A program made the translations under genes and the position numbers. A DNA stretch of 64,000 bases from JASDSY01 sp041441465 (GTDB lineage: Bacteria > Muiribacteriota > UBA9980): NCBI GenBank assembly GCA_041441465.1, contig JASDSY010000012.1, forward strand, positions 138,484 to 202,483. The letters run 5' to 3'. The notes beneath the pieces are model-generated. The model worked only from the letters and a program-made list of their open reading frames with translations, was not told the origin of the DNA and made no database searches. Positions 63,908 through 64,000 of this stretch are shown piece after piece. Each line of letters begins with the position of its first letter. Within the stretch, counting starts at the first letter, position 1.

Positions 63908-64000
63908 ATCAAAAGGTTGTTTGGAGCAGTATATATTTCGGATGCTGAAAAAAATAAAAAAAAGTGTTAAAGAAAATACAAAAGTGATACGATAATAAAA

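Larger units (their letters stand above)
63164..64000. other. Palindrome-rich non-coding region at the right edge
   Basis: 837 bases without a convincing gene. Reading frames present are short and cross the palindromes. The region holds a terminator-like hairpin (63236-63286), further long inverted repeats at 63358-63388, 63656-63670, 63705-63740, 63748-63790 and 63870-63907, and GC-rich blocks in an AT-rich background. No tRNA, rRNA or insertion-sequence signature is seen. Confidence 0.6.

Noticed and set aside
1..64000. CRISPR array, tRNA genes, insertion sequences, prophage
   Set aside because: I scanned for evenly spaced direct repeats, cloverleaf T-loop motifs and transposase or phage genes and saw none; weak cases could be missed by eye.

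Overview
The window is one continuous stretch of AT-rich bacterial chromosome with dense, mostly leftward gene packing, a strong share of TTG and GTG starts, and no phage, insertion sequence, tRNA, rRNA operon or CRISPR array that I can see. The cell was probably a diderm: there is an outer-membrane beta-barrel with a terminal Trp, a SurA/PrsA-type periplasmic foldase, and type II secretion/type IV pilus pseudopilins. The housekeeping gene order looks clostridial (accB-accC-xseA-xseB-ispA-dxs-tlyA; rplU-prp-rpmA; obg, nadD and yqeK close by). An adenosylcobalamin-dependent class II ribonucleotide reductase fits an anaerobic or facultative life. This mixture suggests a deep-branching, possibly uncultivated phylum; I cannot name it from sequence alone.

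Layout. 1-2350: tail of a membrane-protein gene, then a secreted M4 (thermolysin-type) protease. 2346-7127 (minus): a four-gene cassette (TPR plus outer-membrane barrel, receiver, membrane-anchored HEAT protein, GT2 synthase) that looks like a polysaccharide synthesis and export system. 7183-16423 (minus): threonine branch genes lysC, thrB, thrC and hom, headed by a giant GlmS-like protein. 16562-22567 (minus): a Cache-domain secreted protein, murJ and nrdJ. 22622-29950 (minus): two sets of minor pseudopilins (V/X/W-like), each with its own promoter, plus a STAS protein and a large secreted protein. 30121-30470 (minus): RNase P RNA. 30599-45227 (minus): a long run joining envelope folding, nucleotide clean-up, fatty-acid carboxylase subunits, exonuclease VII, isoprenoid synthesis, TlyA, a receiver, a Nif3 protein, a zinc-ribbon coiled coil and a TPM protein. 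45571-49633 (minus): yqeK, obg, nadD, rpmA, prp, rplU. A divergent promoter pair near 49.75 kb separates the leftward genes from a rightward block (49904-63163): PIN-TRAM, a CBS-HutP fusion, a PsbP-like protein, gltX, a small membrane protein, a radical SAM protein, PP2C phosphatase, an M20 hydrolase, a family B DNA polymerase, a degenerate aspartase-like protein and a clostripain-type protease. 63164-64000 has no convincing gene but carries at least five long palindromes.

The most interesting points are a biotin carboxyl carrier protein whose biotinylation Lys is Asn, an aspartase/fumarase paralogue that has lost its active-site signatures, a CBS-HutP fusion lacking the HutP metal-binding histidines, a 1543-residue GlmS-like protein, an L27 without the Prp-cleaved leader although Prp is encoded next door, and the palindrome-rich terminal region.
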